NCBI GenBank assembly: GCA_002502625.1
Contig: DAPV01000033.1
Coordinates: 1 to 17,511, forward strand
Direction: 5' to 3'
DNA: 17,511 nt
Source of the DNA: Euryarchaeota archaeon UBA125
Lineage (GTDB): Archaea > Thermoplasmatota > Poseidoniia > Poseidoniales > Thalassarchaeaceae
The position numbers and the translations under genes were made by a program. Positions 1 through 6,694 of the stretch are shown piece by piece; positions within the stretch are counted from its first letter, which is position 1; every line of letters begins with the position of its first letter. The notes beneath the pieces are model-generated. The model did not search any database. It saw only the letters and a list, made by a program, of their open reading frames with translations, and was not told where the DNA came from.

Positions 1-249
1 ATGGGGGCTACTGATGTTATTTCCGAAGGTGGAGAAGCCATTATCCCAACAGAAGACTCCATTAGATCTCTAAATTATACCCCACTTTCACGTGAGATAT
101 ACATGAATGTAGATGTATCATCTTGGGATAAAGTGCGACCTTTTTTCCAATATGGCTTTTCTGCGGATGGCCAATTGGATGTCTCTTCTGTAGGATACGT
201 ACCACTCCCCGAAAACATACGACAAGAAGCATTAGAATTAATTAATTAA
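1..249 (+). CDS. pstS: PstS-type phosphate-binding protein, C-terminal fragment
   Basis: This is the last 82 residues of a periplasmic-type phosphate-binding protein, the substrate-capturing component of the Pst ABC transporter. The reading frame is open from base 1, so the true start lies left of the window and the ATG at 1 is probably an internal methionine. The family signature near the C-terminus is visible: a YTPLSREIYMNV strand, then a hydrophobic helix (RPFFQYGFS) and the closing VGYVPLPENIRQEALELI, which matches the usual GYVPLP end of PstS proteins. It ends with TAA only 17 nt before the next gene, so it is probably co-transcribed with the lipoprotein and the phytase-like protein downstream. 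Later in the window there is also an alkaline phosphatase, which fits a phosphate-acquisition role. The family call is secure; the orthologue call is less so because only the tail is seen. Confidence 0.85.
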   Translation: MGATDVISEGGEAIIPTEDSIRSLNYTPLSREIYMNVDVSSWDKVRPFFQYGFSADGQLDVSSVGYVPLPENIRQEALELIN

Positions 250-266
250 AATTAGGAGACAAAAGA

Positions 267-1262
267 ATGAACCAAATTAGAATTTATTCAATATTGATTA
301 TGTTGATAATAATGCCATTTTCAGGCTGTATTTCATCAAATGAAATCGTAGAAGAATCGTCAATTCCAACACATGTTATTGTACAAGAAGATACACCCTC
401 CAAGATTTCATTCAACAAACAGGATGAGTTAATGGCTTTAGAGTTAAGAGCAGTAGATCCTGCTTGGACCCCTCTTCCAGTGTCTTGGGAAAGTTTGTTA
501 CTTATTGTTTCGAATGGTGAAGAGGAATACGGCTGCGTCCCTCCTTTGCTTTCTAGTAGAGTAGAATTGGTAGGTGACGGTCCTGCCACTGTAAGGATAA
601 ATGAAATTGTAGTTTCAAACGATAATGGAGCTCAAGATGAGAAAGGGGATTATGATGATTGGATAGAATTATTTAATCCAGGAGAAGAGGACATGAATCT
701 ATCTGGATGGATGCTAACAGATGCTTACCAAGAGTGGGCTACTGGCGGAAAAGAGGCATACATCATTCCAAATGGAACAATTATCCCTTCTGCAGGTTTT
801 ACAATTATTTGGGCAGATGATGAAATAACAGAAGAGGGGTTACACGCTAATTTCAAACTCAAAGCTGCAGGTGAAATGATTAGTTTAATTCGCCCCGATG
901 GGGAAGTACATCAGAACCTATCTTGGGGTGCTACTGCAACAGATGTCTCAATTGCGGCAGTTCCGGATGGTTCTGTAAACTTCCAAACGGATAGAACTCC
1001 TTCACACGGTAGGTCTAATGGCGCAATGTCTGGAGCGAATGTTCTACCTGAGTCCGCTCCAGGATCATTGGGGACGGGATGTATGATTATTGAGTCCAAT
1101 GAAGATGAAATTTGGGGTCATGATGAGGTGATTTTCATCACGGAAGATGGGGTGGATATTTGCGGAATTGGGGATCGTTTCCCGACATGTTCTTTGACAA
1201 TTACGGCAACCTTGAACGGAACTGAAATGATTACCGATCCTATTCCTATGGTGGTGACTTGA
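267..1262 (+). CDS. Lipoprotein with lamin-tail domain inside a pilin-ectodomain-like domain
   Basis: A 331-residue secreted lipoprotein. The first 21 residues form a lipoprotein signal peptide (hydrophobic IYSILIMLIIMPFSGC, lipobox Cys21). A lamin-tail (LTD) fold occupies about residues 108-252: INEIVVSN at its start, DDWIELFNPGEEDMNLSGWML, then FTIIWADDE and GEMISLIRPDG. The flanks, about 55-92 and 270-330, resemble the two halves of the ectodomain of the pilin encoded at 5078-6124; compare DEVIFITEDGVDICG here with DEIVFIKENGVNICG there. The LTD thus seems inserted into a pilin-like domain at a point bracketed by Cys90 and Cys272. The start is supported by GGAG at 255-258, 8 nt before the ATG. 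It lies 17 nt after pstS and just before the phytase-like gene, so it is probably in the same operon. Function is unknown; a cell-surface adhesion or scaffold role is inferred. The LTD call is firm, and the pilin-domain relationship rests on by-eye alignment. Confidence 0.85.
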   Translation: MNQIRIYSILIMLIIMPFSGCISSNEIVEESSIPTHVIVQEDTPSKISFNKQDELMALELRAVDPAWTPLPVSWESLLLIVSNGEEEYGCVPPLLSSRVELVGDGPATVRINEIVVSNDNGAQDEKGDYDDWIELFNPGEEDMNLSGWMLTDAYQEWATGGKEAYIIPNGTIIPSAGFTIIWADDEITEEGLHANFKLKAAGEMISLIRPDGEVHQNLSWGATATDVSIAAVPDGSVNFQTDRTPSHGRSNGAMSGANVLPESAPGSLGTGCMIIESNEDEIWGHDEVIFITEDGVDICGIGDRFPTCSLTITATLNGTEMITDPIPMVVT

Positions 1263-1263
1263 T

Positions 1264-1272
1264 GAGGGGTGA
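1264..1272 (+). promoter_or_regulatory. Ribosome-binding site fixing the start at 1277
   Basis: GAGGGGTGA lies just before the ATG at 1277, at good Shine-Dalgarno spacing. The reading frame also allows TTG at 1259 and ATG at 1262, the latter overlapping the upstream stop as TGATG. Starting at 1277 gives a compact, typical lipoprotein signal peptide and uses this purine stretch as the ribosome-binding site. Confidence 0.6.
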
Positions 1273-1276
1273 CAAT

Positions 1277-4200
1277 ATGTATCGTACAATTTTAATCGCA
1301 TTACTAATGATATCAATCTCTTGGGCTGGCTGTTTATCCGATAATTCCACCCTTGAATCGTCAAGTGAAATTGAGTATCCTAGGGAAAATTGTAATCTTG
1401 ATTTATCAACTTCGCCTGCTTCCTTAACATGTTCGGATGGGTCATCATTATTTTTGACAATTACTTCTGGAGAAGTTACCGGTTGTACAATCAGTACAGT
1501 GGTTGATTCTACTTCTGATTTGACATGTGATCAAAATACTGTTTCAATACGAACTCTACCGGTCGGAGAACGTCTTAGATTTGCCAATGATGGATGTATT
1601 ATTGGTTTGTTAGCTCAAGGCGATGCAATCTTAGAATGTTCTACTGGGGATAAGGTTCGATTAAATGGAGTAGCAGACTGTTCTCGCCAAGTTACTATCG
1701 AAAGAATAGATGCTGTATTTAGTTCATCTACATGCAATGGAGTCAGAGTAAATTATGGAATCCCTACACAGGGCCAAACTCTACAAGCAGAATTAATTGG
1801 AATGTATGATCACGATGCAGGTACTTTTGGAACTTTGGAAATACCTGCATACGATCCTGTAACTGAGCGGTTATTTTTGGTTAATGTTTTAGAAAAATCC
1901 GTTGATATTGTTTCAGTTGCGGATCCAACCGATCCAGTTCTTGTTGATCGAGTTGATTTGTCCAGAATCGGAGAACCGAATAGTATTGATATCAGAACAT
2001 CTGATGGAATTCTTGCGATTGCAGTTCATCGTGAAAGGGATGTTTATGATCAATATGATGGGATAGAATATGTGGTAATCAAAGACGAGCCACTTCAAGG
2101 ATTGATATATTTCATAGATACTCAGGGAAATAAGGTCGCAGATGTATTGGGTTCGTATCAACCTGATGCAATTACATTCAGTCCCGATGGTTCTCACATA
2201 CTTGTCGCTAATGAAGGAGAACCCAGTCAAGATTACAAAATAGACCCTGAAGGTTCTGTAACAATTATTGATGTTAGTGGGCCATTATCTGAACTTTCTC
2301 AGGATCATGTGACCCATGTTTCTTTCAATGATTGGGATGATGATGAAGAACTTTTGAAATCAAGAGGAATACGTATTTTCGGCCCTAATAATCCAACGGT
2401 TAGCCAAGATTTGGAACCAGAATACATCACTGTAAGTTCTGATTCTCCTCCTTCGACAGCTTGGGCAGTTATGCAGGAAGCAAATGCGGTTGCGGTGATT
2501 GATATTGCTCAAGGTAAAGTTACAGATATCTTACCTCTTGGATTTAAGCCACATTCTGGAGGTGCTTCATTACACTCCCCACAAACGTGGACTCCCCCTA
2601 GTACTGGTTTATCAGGGCTTACTTCAATTGGAATTGACTCCAATGGAAATCATCGAATGCTTACTCATGCTGATGGTGATGATGCAAAATTGTATGAGGT
2701 ATTTTGGGACCCTGTAACAAAAGAAATAACAGATACGGGAGTAGAAATAGATTTGCAAGACTCCGATGGATTGGATCTTGAAGATATTGATGCTTCCGGT
2801 CAGTATATTTGGATGTCAGATGAATCAATACCCGCTTTGATAGCTTATCATCACAACGGAACTATGGTTAGGATGCTTGTTCCGGAAGGAACAGATACTT
2901 CCAATTTACCTACTGTTGCAAGTGCAACTTTGCCTGGAGCATTTAGTGAAATCGAGAGTAACAAAGGCTTCGAAGCAATTACTCAATCCAACGGTACTGT
3001 TTACGCCATGACTCAATCCTCACTTTCAGTCACTGGAAGTACTGAGAGATGGATCAGAATTATCGAGTTGAATGAGACGAACATGTCAGTTACAGGTGTA
3101 TATCTATACCCTGTAGAATTATCTGATGGAGTTTATTCTCATGGAGGAAAAATGGACAAAGTTTCTGCATTAGAGGTGTTAAATGATGATCATGAACTTC
3201 TTGTATTAGAGAGAGATTCTGAAACAGGATCTAGTGCTAGTAAATGGATTTTTAGGGTTAATTTAGAAGGTGCAACAAATTTACTCAATCTTCCTCCTCT
3301 ACAACAGGCTCCAGGATTTTTCGAATCCATGGATATCAATGATGTTTCCGATGTGGAAGTAGATGTACCGGATGATGAATCTCCGATTAGTTACATTACC
3401 AGTCGTTTAGTAATAAATGAAGTAACCGGGAAGACAACCACATCAAAACCAAACCCATATGATGATGGTTCAACCGATTCTGATTTTATTGAGATCTTGA
3501 ACCCTACTTCAACAACTGTAGATTTGTCAGGATGGACAATTTCTGATGATTCATATTCGTATACATTTCCTACTGGCACTTTTTTGTCCTCTGGTCAAAT
3601 GCTTTTTGTTTATGCAGATGATACAAATGATGGAGTTTCTGAAGATTCTCCTGATTACATCAATCCTGTAGATTTAGATGGCGATCATCATGTCCCGTTT
3701 AAGATCTCCAGTGGTGGAGAAATGATTTCCTTGAAGGATGCTTCAGGGTCTTCAGTAGATCAACTCAATGTTCCTGCATTATCTCAAGATACCACCTATG
3801 GCCGCTATCCTGACGGTTCAACAACCTTGATGATAATGGGAGTAAGTTCCCCTGATTCCCCCAATATTGGCGAGTCGGAGAGTACATCTTCAACCTCTGC
3901 AGCAAGTGTTGGATTACGTCCAGTCCAAAAAATGCCATTTGTAGATCTAGGTGCTAGGTATGGAGAAAAACCTGAAGGTATGACAATTATACAGAAAGGA
4001 GAAGATACGGTTATTGCATTAGTTTCTGATGATTCAGGCTCTACTATTTTTGGAACAGTCGTTGTACGGATGCACCCTTTAGATGGTTCAGATACTGATG
4101 GCGGATATAATCCTCTACCATGGCCTGTAATGGGCATGTACATGCCTGATGGTGTTACTCATTTTACTCATGAAGGAGAATCATATTTGATTACAGGAAA

Positions 4201-4828
4201 TGAAGGAGACATGAGAGATTGGGCATACTTCAATAGCTCATCAGGATTAATGGAAATAGGAATGATTGAGGAAAAGAGATTAGCTGCCTTATCTCTTGAC
4301 CCAATTCGATTCCCTAATCATGAAGAGATGAAAGAATTGAATGTATTAGGTCGTTTGAATGTTCCAGATAATTGTGGTGATGTAGACAATGACGGTGATT
4401 TGGACATGATTTGTGGAGTAGGTGCAAGGTCATTTGCTATTTGGTCTGTTGAGGATGGTTTAGAGCTGGTTTGGGATAGTGGTGAAGAACTTTCCAAATT
4501 TAGTACAGATAATGGGAGACATCTCGTTGATGAAATGAATAGTCGAGATGATAACAAAGGCATTGAACCTGAAGGAGTAAAAACAGGTGAAATTGGTGAT
4601 AGAAGATATGCATTCATTAGTATGGAACGAAGTTTTGGAGTAATGGTTTACGATATCACCGATCCTTCTTCTCCATCATTTCAACAATGGCTTCAAGTTG
4701 AGGGTGCCTCGAATCCAGAAGATATGGAGTTTGTCAAACCTCAAGATAGCCCTACTGGTAAAGCGTTGTTGATTGTAGCCAATGAAGATTCAGGAACGGC
4801 AGATATTTGGGAATTGACAAATTTGTAA
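1277..4828 (+). CDS. Large lipoprotein: choice-of-anchor-I propeller with nested phytase-like and lamin-tail domains
   Basis: A 1183-residue secreted lipoprotein (signal peptide 1-19, lipobox SWAGC). After a Cys-rich stretch (about 38-155) a choice-of-anchor-I type beta-propeller starts near residue 170: EIPAYDPVTERLFLVN, then SYQPDAITFSPDGSHILVANEGEPS. It breaks off near 430 and resumes near 945 with MYMPDGVTHFTHEGESYLITGNEGD, then NKGIEPEGV and GVMVYDITDPS. Between these lies an esterase-like phytase domain (about 440-700: GLTSIGID, DGLDLEDI, NKGFEAITQSNGTVYA) whose last strand (KPEGMTIIQKGEDTVIALVSDD, about 898-919) follows a lamin-tail domain at about 708-866 (LVINEVTG, DFIEILNPTSTTVDLSGWTI, GGEMISLKDASG). 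A DxDxDG calcium-type loop (DVDNDGDLD) is at about 1035-1043. The phytase-like domain suggests hydrolysis of phosphate esters outside the cell, which suits the adjacent pstS and the alkaline phosphatase further on. Substrate is unknown. Family calls are firm; exact domain borders are estimates. Confidence 0.85.
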   Translation: MYRTILIALLMISISWAGCLSDNSTLESSSEIEYPRENCNLDLSTSPASLTCSDGSSLFLTITSGEVTGCTISTVVDSTSDLTCDQNTVSIRTLPVGERLRFANDGCIIGLLAQGDAILECSTGDKVRLNGVADCSRQVTIERIDAVFSSSTCNGVRVNYGIPTQGQTLQAELIGMYDHDAGTFGTLEIPAYDPVTERLFLVNVLEKSVDIVSVADPTDPVLVDRVDLSRIGEPNSIDIRTSDGILAIAVHRERDVYDQYDGIEYVVIKDEPLQGLIYFIDTQGNKVADVLGSYQPDAITFSPDGSHILVANEGEPSQDYKIDPEGSVTIIDVSGPLSELSQDHVTHVSFNDWDDDEELLKSRGIRIFGPNNPTVSQDLEPEYITVSSDSPPSTAWAVMQEANAVAVIDIAQGKVTDILPLGFKPHSGGASLHSPQTWTPPSTGLSGLTSIGIDSNGNHRMLTHADGDDAKLYEVFWDPVTKEITDTGVEIDLQDSDGLDLEDIDASGQYIWMSDESIPALIAYHHNGTMVRMLVPEGTDTSNLPTVASATLPGAFSEIESNKGFEAITQSNGTVYAMTQSSLSVTGSTERWIRIIELNETNMSVTGVYLYPVELSDGVYSHGGKMDKVSALEVLNDDHELLVLERDSETGSSASKWIFRVNLEGATNLLNLPPLQQAPGFFESMDINDVSDVEVDVPDDESPISYITSRLVINEVTGKTTTSKPNPYDDGSTDSDFIEILNPTSTTVDLSGWTISDDSYSYTFPTGTFLSSGQMLFVYADDTNDGVSEDSPDYINPVDLDGDHHVPFKISSGGEMISLKDASGSSVDQLNVPALSQDTTYGRYPDGSTTLMIMGVSSPDSPNIGESESTSSTSAASVGLRPVQKMPFVDLGARYGEKPEGMTIIQKGEDTVIALVSDDSGSTIFGTVVVRMHPLDGSDTDGGYNPLPWPVMGMYMPDGVTHFTHEGESYLITGNEGDMRDWAYFNSSSGLMEIGMIEEKRLAALSLDPIRFPNHEEMKELNVLGRLNVPDNCGDVDNDGDLDMICGVGARSFAIWSVEDGLELVWDSGEELSKFSTDNGRHLVDEMNSRDDNKGIEPEGVKTGEIGDRRYAFISMERSFGVMVYDITDPSSPSFQQWLQVEGASNPEDMEFVKPQDSPTGKALLIVANEDSGTADIWELTNL

Positions 4829-5077
4829 CCCCCTCTGATCCCAAGCATCTCCTAAGATGTCGCTCAAATGTGATGGTCCATTGGATTGATAATGATGTAT
4901 TGTTCTGGACTGGGTATAATTCACCCAAAGTTGAATTCTTATCATGAATCTTGAGAAGTTCAGAGGAAAATTGGTTATTTATCTAAATAATATCAATAGT
5001 TAACTTACTAATATATTGTTTATAGACCGTATTTTGAATTCAGTTGGTTTAGAAGAAGTTTCCTAGACAAGGATTTG
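4829..5077. other. 249-bp intergenic region upstream of the pilin gene
   Basis: No reading frame of note is present. The right third is very AT-rich and holds the TTTATA box at 5019-5024; a second TATA-like string (GGGTATAATTC) lies near 4913-4923. A short AAGGA at 5069-5073 is a weak ribosome-binding site for the pilin. The gap suggests that the pilin is transcribed separately from the pstS-phytase group. Confidence 0.5.
5019..5024 (+). promoter_or_regulatory. Candidate TATA box of the pilin gene
   Basis: TTTATA sits in an AT-rich stretch 54 nt before the pilin ATG at 5078. Archaeal TATA boxes lie about 26 nt before the transcription start, which would place the start near 5047 and give a leader of about 30 nt ending in AAGGA. 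This is a pattern-only call. Confidence 0.4.
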
Positions 5078-6124
5078 ATGACCGTGGTAAGAAAGAAGAT
5101 ATTAACAGAAGAAGATGAAGCTGTAAGCCCCGTAATCGCAACCATTCTAATGGTCGCTATTACGGTTGTATTAGCAGGCGTACTATACGTCTGGGCTAAC
5201 AGTTTGGCGAGTGATCAACCAGAAAGTGGAAGTTTAAACAACTTTAATGCGTCAGATGCAACTTCGTTTACAAGTGCAGCTACAGATGATACACTTTTGC
5301 GCATATCTTGGACATACGCGGATGAAGACCTTAACTGGGCATTCATGAGCTTCAAGCTTGAGATCGGCGACAACGTCTTCGACTGTGAAATCGAGACAAA
5401 CGCTGACGGCGCTGACTGCGTTATTGTGCAGAACGACGGCAATTCAGACACCCAATGGGAAACCGATGAAATTGTTTTCATTAAAGAAAATGGAGTCAAC
5501 ATTTGCGGAGGTCAAGCAGCAAGTACCTGTGATATTCAGTTGACTGTCCAATACAATGGTCAAGTTCTATCAGGTACTAATACTGTAGCTGTGGATAATG
5601 GTGGATCTAGTAGTAGTCAAACAACTACCTCAAATGATGCTCTAGAAGTATGCAGTAAAAATAACATCGTCATAACAGAAGCTCACGGTAGTGGAGAACC
5701 AGAAGATTGGTTAGAGATCCACAACATGGGAAGTTCTGCATGCTCTCTTGAAGGATTTGAAGTGTATGATAAGGGACTAAAAGAAGATTGCAAAGAAGGA
5801 GATCCACCCGAAAAGTGCGATGAAGTTCTAACATTTACAAGTTCAGATAGCATCGGAGCTGGGGCTTACATGTTATTCTGTGAATCAGTAACCTCTGGTG
5901 GCACTGCGGATTGTGCTAATTCAGTAACTAATGCAGCAGGCAACACATTTGGATTTGGAATAAAGGGTAGTGGAGATGACATCTACTTGCTAGCACCTGA
6001 TGGCACAACCACAATGTATTCTACTTCTGATGGGGATGCTGGGTCAAGTGAATGGTGCGGAGGCTCCTCAGGAGCTGCAACATCTGAAGCAACACCTACC
6101 CCAGGTTCGGCAAATAGTTGCTAA
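5078..6124 (+). CDS. Archaeal type IV pilin with C-terminal lamin-tail domain
   Basis: A 348-residue secreted pilin-like protein. The N-terminus is the classic archaeal prepilin: charged KKILTEEDE, then AVSPVIATILMVAITVVLAG, with prepilin-peptidase cleavage expected before Ala15; the hydrophobic helix would form the pilus core. Residues 70-172 are the pilin ectodomain (LNWAFMSFKLEIGDNVFDC, then DEIVFIKENGVNICGG), with cysteines that could form disulfides. After a Ser/Thr linker (177-186) comes a lamin-tail domain at about 192-348 (NNIVITEAHGSGEPEDWLEIHN, SLEGFEVYDK, GDDIYLLAPDGT), rich in Cys and ending in PTPGSANSC. ATG 5078 is chosen; an in-frame TTG lies at 5075. The gene stands alone behind its own TATA box and ends at a strong hairpin. 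An LTD on a pilin is unusual; it may display a binding module along the filament or at its tip, which is inference. A minor pilin or adhesin is the main alternative to a major pilin. Confidence 0.9.
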   Translation: MTVVRKKILTEEDEAVSPVIATILMVAITVVLAGVLYVWANSLASDQPESGSLNNFNASDATSFTSAATDDTLLRISWTYADEDLNWAFMSFKLEIGDNVFDCEIETNADGADCVIVQNDGNSDTQWETDEIVFIKENGVNICGGQAASTCDIQLTVQYNGQVLSGTNTVAVDNGGSSSSQTTTSNDALEVCSKNNIVITEAHGSGEPEDWLEIHNMGSSACSLEGFEVYDKGLKEDCKEGDPPEKCDEVLTFTSSDSIGAGAYMLFCESVTSGGTADCANSVTNAAGNTFGFGIKGSGDDIYLLAPDGTTTMYSTSDGDAGSSEWCGGSSGAATSEATPTPGSANSC

Positions 6125-6147
6125 ATGATAGTCATCTTTAGGGTATA

Positions 6148-6174
6148 CCTGGAATAGATTGTATCTATTCCAGG
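6148..6174. terminator. Perfect 12-bp hairpin between convergent genes
   Basis: CCTGGAATAGAT (6148-6159) pairs perfectly with ATCTATTCCAGG (6163-6174) across the 3-nt loop TGT. It lies 24 nt after the pilin stop and 19 nt beyond the stop of the opposite-strand small gene, so it can act as a two-sided terminator or 3'-end stabiliser. No long T-tract follows, so the termination role is inferred from position. Confidence 0.55.
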
Positions 6175-6193
6175 AATACTCTAGATACAGAAT

Positions 6194-6235
6194 TTAAGCT
6201 AAAGATTCCTGAGTTGTTAAGCTAGAGATTCCTGA
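6194..6235. repeat. Two tandem 19-nt repeats, 23-nt period
   Basis: TTAAGCTAAAGATTCCTGA (6194-6212) recurs at 6217-6235 with one mismatch. The pair covers the 3' end and stop codon of the minus-strand small gene. Because 23 is not a multiple of three, the two copies are read in different frames (ending SGISSLTTQESLA). Confidence 0.7.
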
Positions 6236-6418
6236 AACCCATTTCAGAAATTTCTCTGATTTATCTTCGTTTACATCGTAAACCTTCAGAACACATGTAC
6301 CATCTTCCATGGGCTTGACGATGATTCTCGCGAATTCTTGATCGCCCGCCATTAGCCGGAGCATCTCGTCTTTTCCATCCAAGCTAATTTCAATATCGTG
6401 TACTTCTACATCTGTCAT
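6194..6418 (-). CDS. Small conserved-looking acidic protein, unknown function
   Basis: A 74-residue soluble protein with no signal peptide or membrane segment. Visible pattern: acidic N-terminus (MTDVEVHDIEISLDG), two predicted beta-strands (DEMLRLMAGDQEFARIIVKP and GTCVLKVYDVNED) and an amphipathic end (KSEKFLKWVSGI). ATG 6418 is preferred because GGTGG lies a few bases upstream; an in-frame GTG at 6427 would add three residues. A TATA-like box at 6466-6474 is correctly placed for a short leader. The last residues are encoded by a 23-bp tandem duplication, so the C-terminus may differ from relatives. I do not recognise the family. It is convergent with the pilin gene and shares a terminator hairpin with it. 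Confidence 0.6.
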   Translation of the reverse strand: MTDVEVHDIEISLDGKDEMLRLMAGDQEFARIIVKPMEDGTCVLKVYDVNEDKSEKFLKWVSGISSLTTQESLA

Positions 6419-6465
6419 CTGTTCCACCTACTCAGTCCCCTTCAATTACTTATAGGCAACCACCC

Positions 6466-6474
6466 ATTATAAAT
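6466..6474 (-). promoter_or_regulatory. Candidate TATA box of the small minus-strand gene
   Basis: On the minus strand this reads ATTTATAAT, about 52 nt before the ATG at 6418. A start site 26 nt downstream would leave a leader of about 26 nt that includes the GGTGG ribosome-binding site. A second weaker box (CCTATAAGT) lies at 6447-6455. Confidence 0.35.
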
Positions 6475-6558
6475 GTTATATTGAATATATAGATTAAATA
6501 GTTTTTAGAAGTGTAAATTTGTACAGTTCACAATAGGGGCGATTCCCCATTAGCTGCG

Positions 6559-6651
6559 ATGCATATGTATTGTGTATTGCAGCGTTTAGACGATGTCTCC
6601 AATGCTTGTGAGAAGGCAGCAAATGCCTTCTTGGCACATCTGGACAAGTAG
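6559..6651 (+). CDS. Possible 30-residue small protein
   Basis: A short frame from ATG 6559 to TAG 6649-6651 reads MHMYCVLQRLDDVS, then an Ala-rich helix-like stretch (NACEKAANAFLAHLDK). The composition suggests an amphipathic helix. No ribosome-binding site is obvious, and the frame overlaps an 8-bp hairpin (6611-6631), so this may instead be the leader of the lipoprotein gene at 6695 or a small RNA. No family recognised. Confidence 0.25.
   Translation: MHMYCVLQRLDDVSNACEKAANAFLAHLDK
6611..6631 (+). other. 8-bp hairpin in the leader of the 6695 gene
   Basis: AGAAGGCA (6611-6618) and TGCCTTCT (6624-6631) pair perfectly across the loop GCAAA. It lies inside the possible small frame and upstream of the lipoprotein at 6695. 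A role as terminator or RNA element is possible, but nothing in the sequence decides this. Confidence 0.4.
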
Positions 6652-6660
6652 ACTTACCCA

Positions 6661-6677
6661 TCGGAATTAAATTCCGA
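6661..6677 (+). promoter_or_regulatory. Perfect palindrome overlapping a TATA-like box
   Basis: TCGGAATT-A-AATTCCGA is a perfect inverted repeat centred at 6669, exactly 26 nt before the ATG of the lipoprotein at 6695. The AT-rich centre (AATTAAATT) sits where an archaeal TATA box for a leaderless transcript would be. A dimeric repressor bound here would block TBP. The operator role is inferred from symmetry and position. Confidence 0.45.
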
Positions 6678-6694
6678 GATTAATTGGGAATCAC

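Noticed and set aside
1259..1276. TTG 1259 or ATG 1262 as start of the large lipoprotein
   Set aside because: Both add residues ahead of a compact signal peptide and lie in front of or inside the GAGGGGTGA ribosome-binding site that serves ATG 1277.
3805..4143. Minus-strand frames inside the large lipoprotein gene
   Set aside because: They lie wholly opposite a recognised coding sequence with clear domain motifs and have no initiation signal.
5075..5077. TTG at 5075 as the pilin start
   Set aside because: An ATG follows immediately at 5078, and the weak AAGGA suits it equally well; the extra residue has no support.
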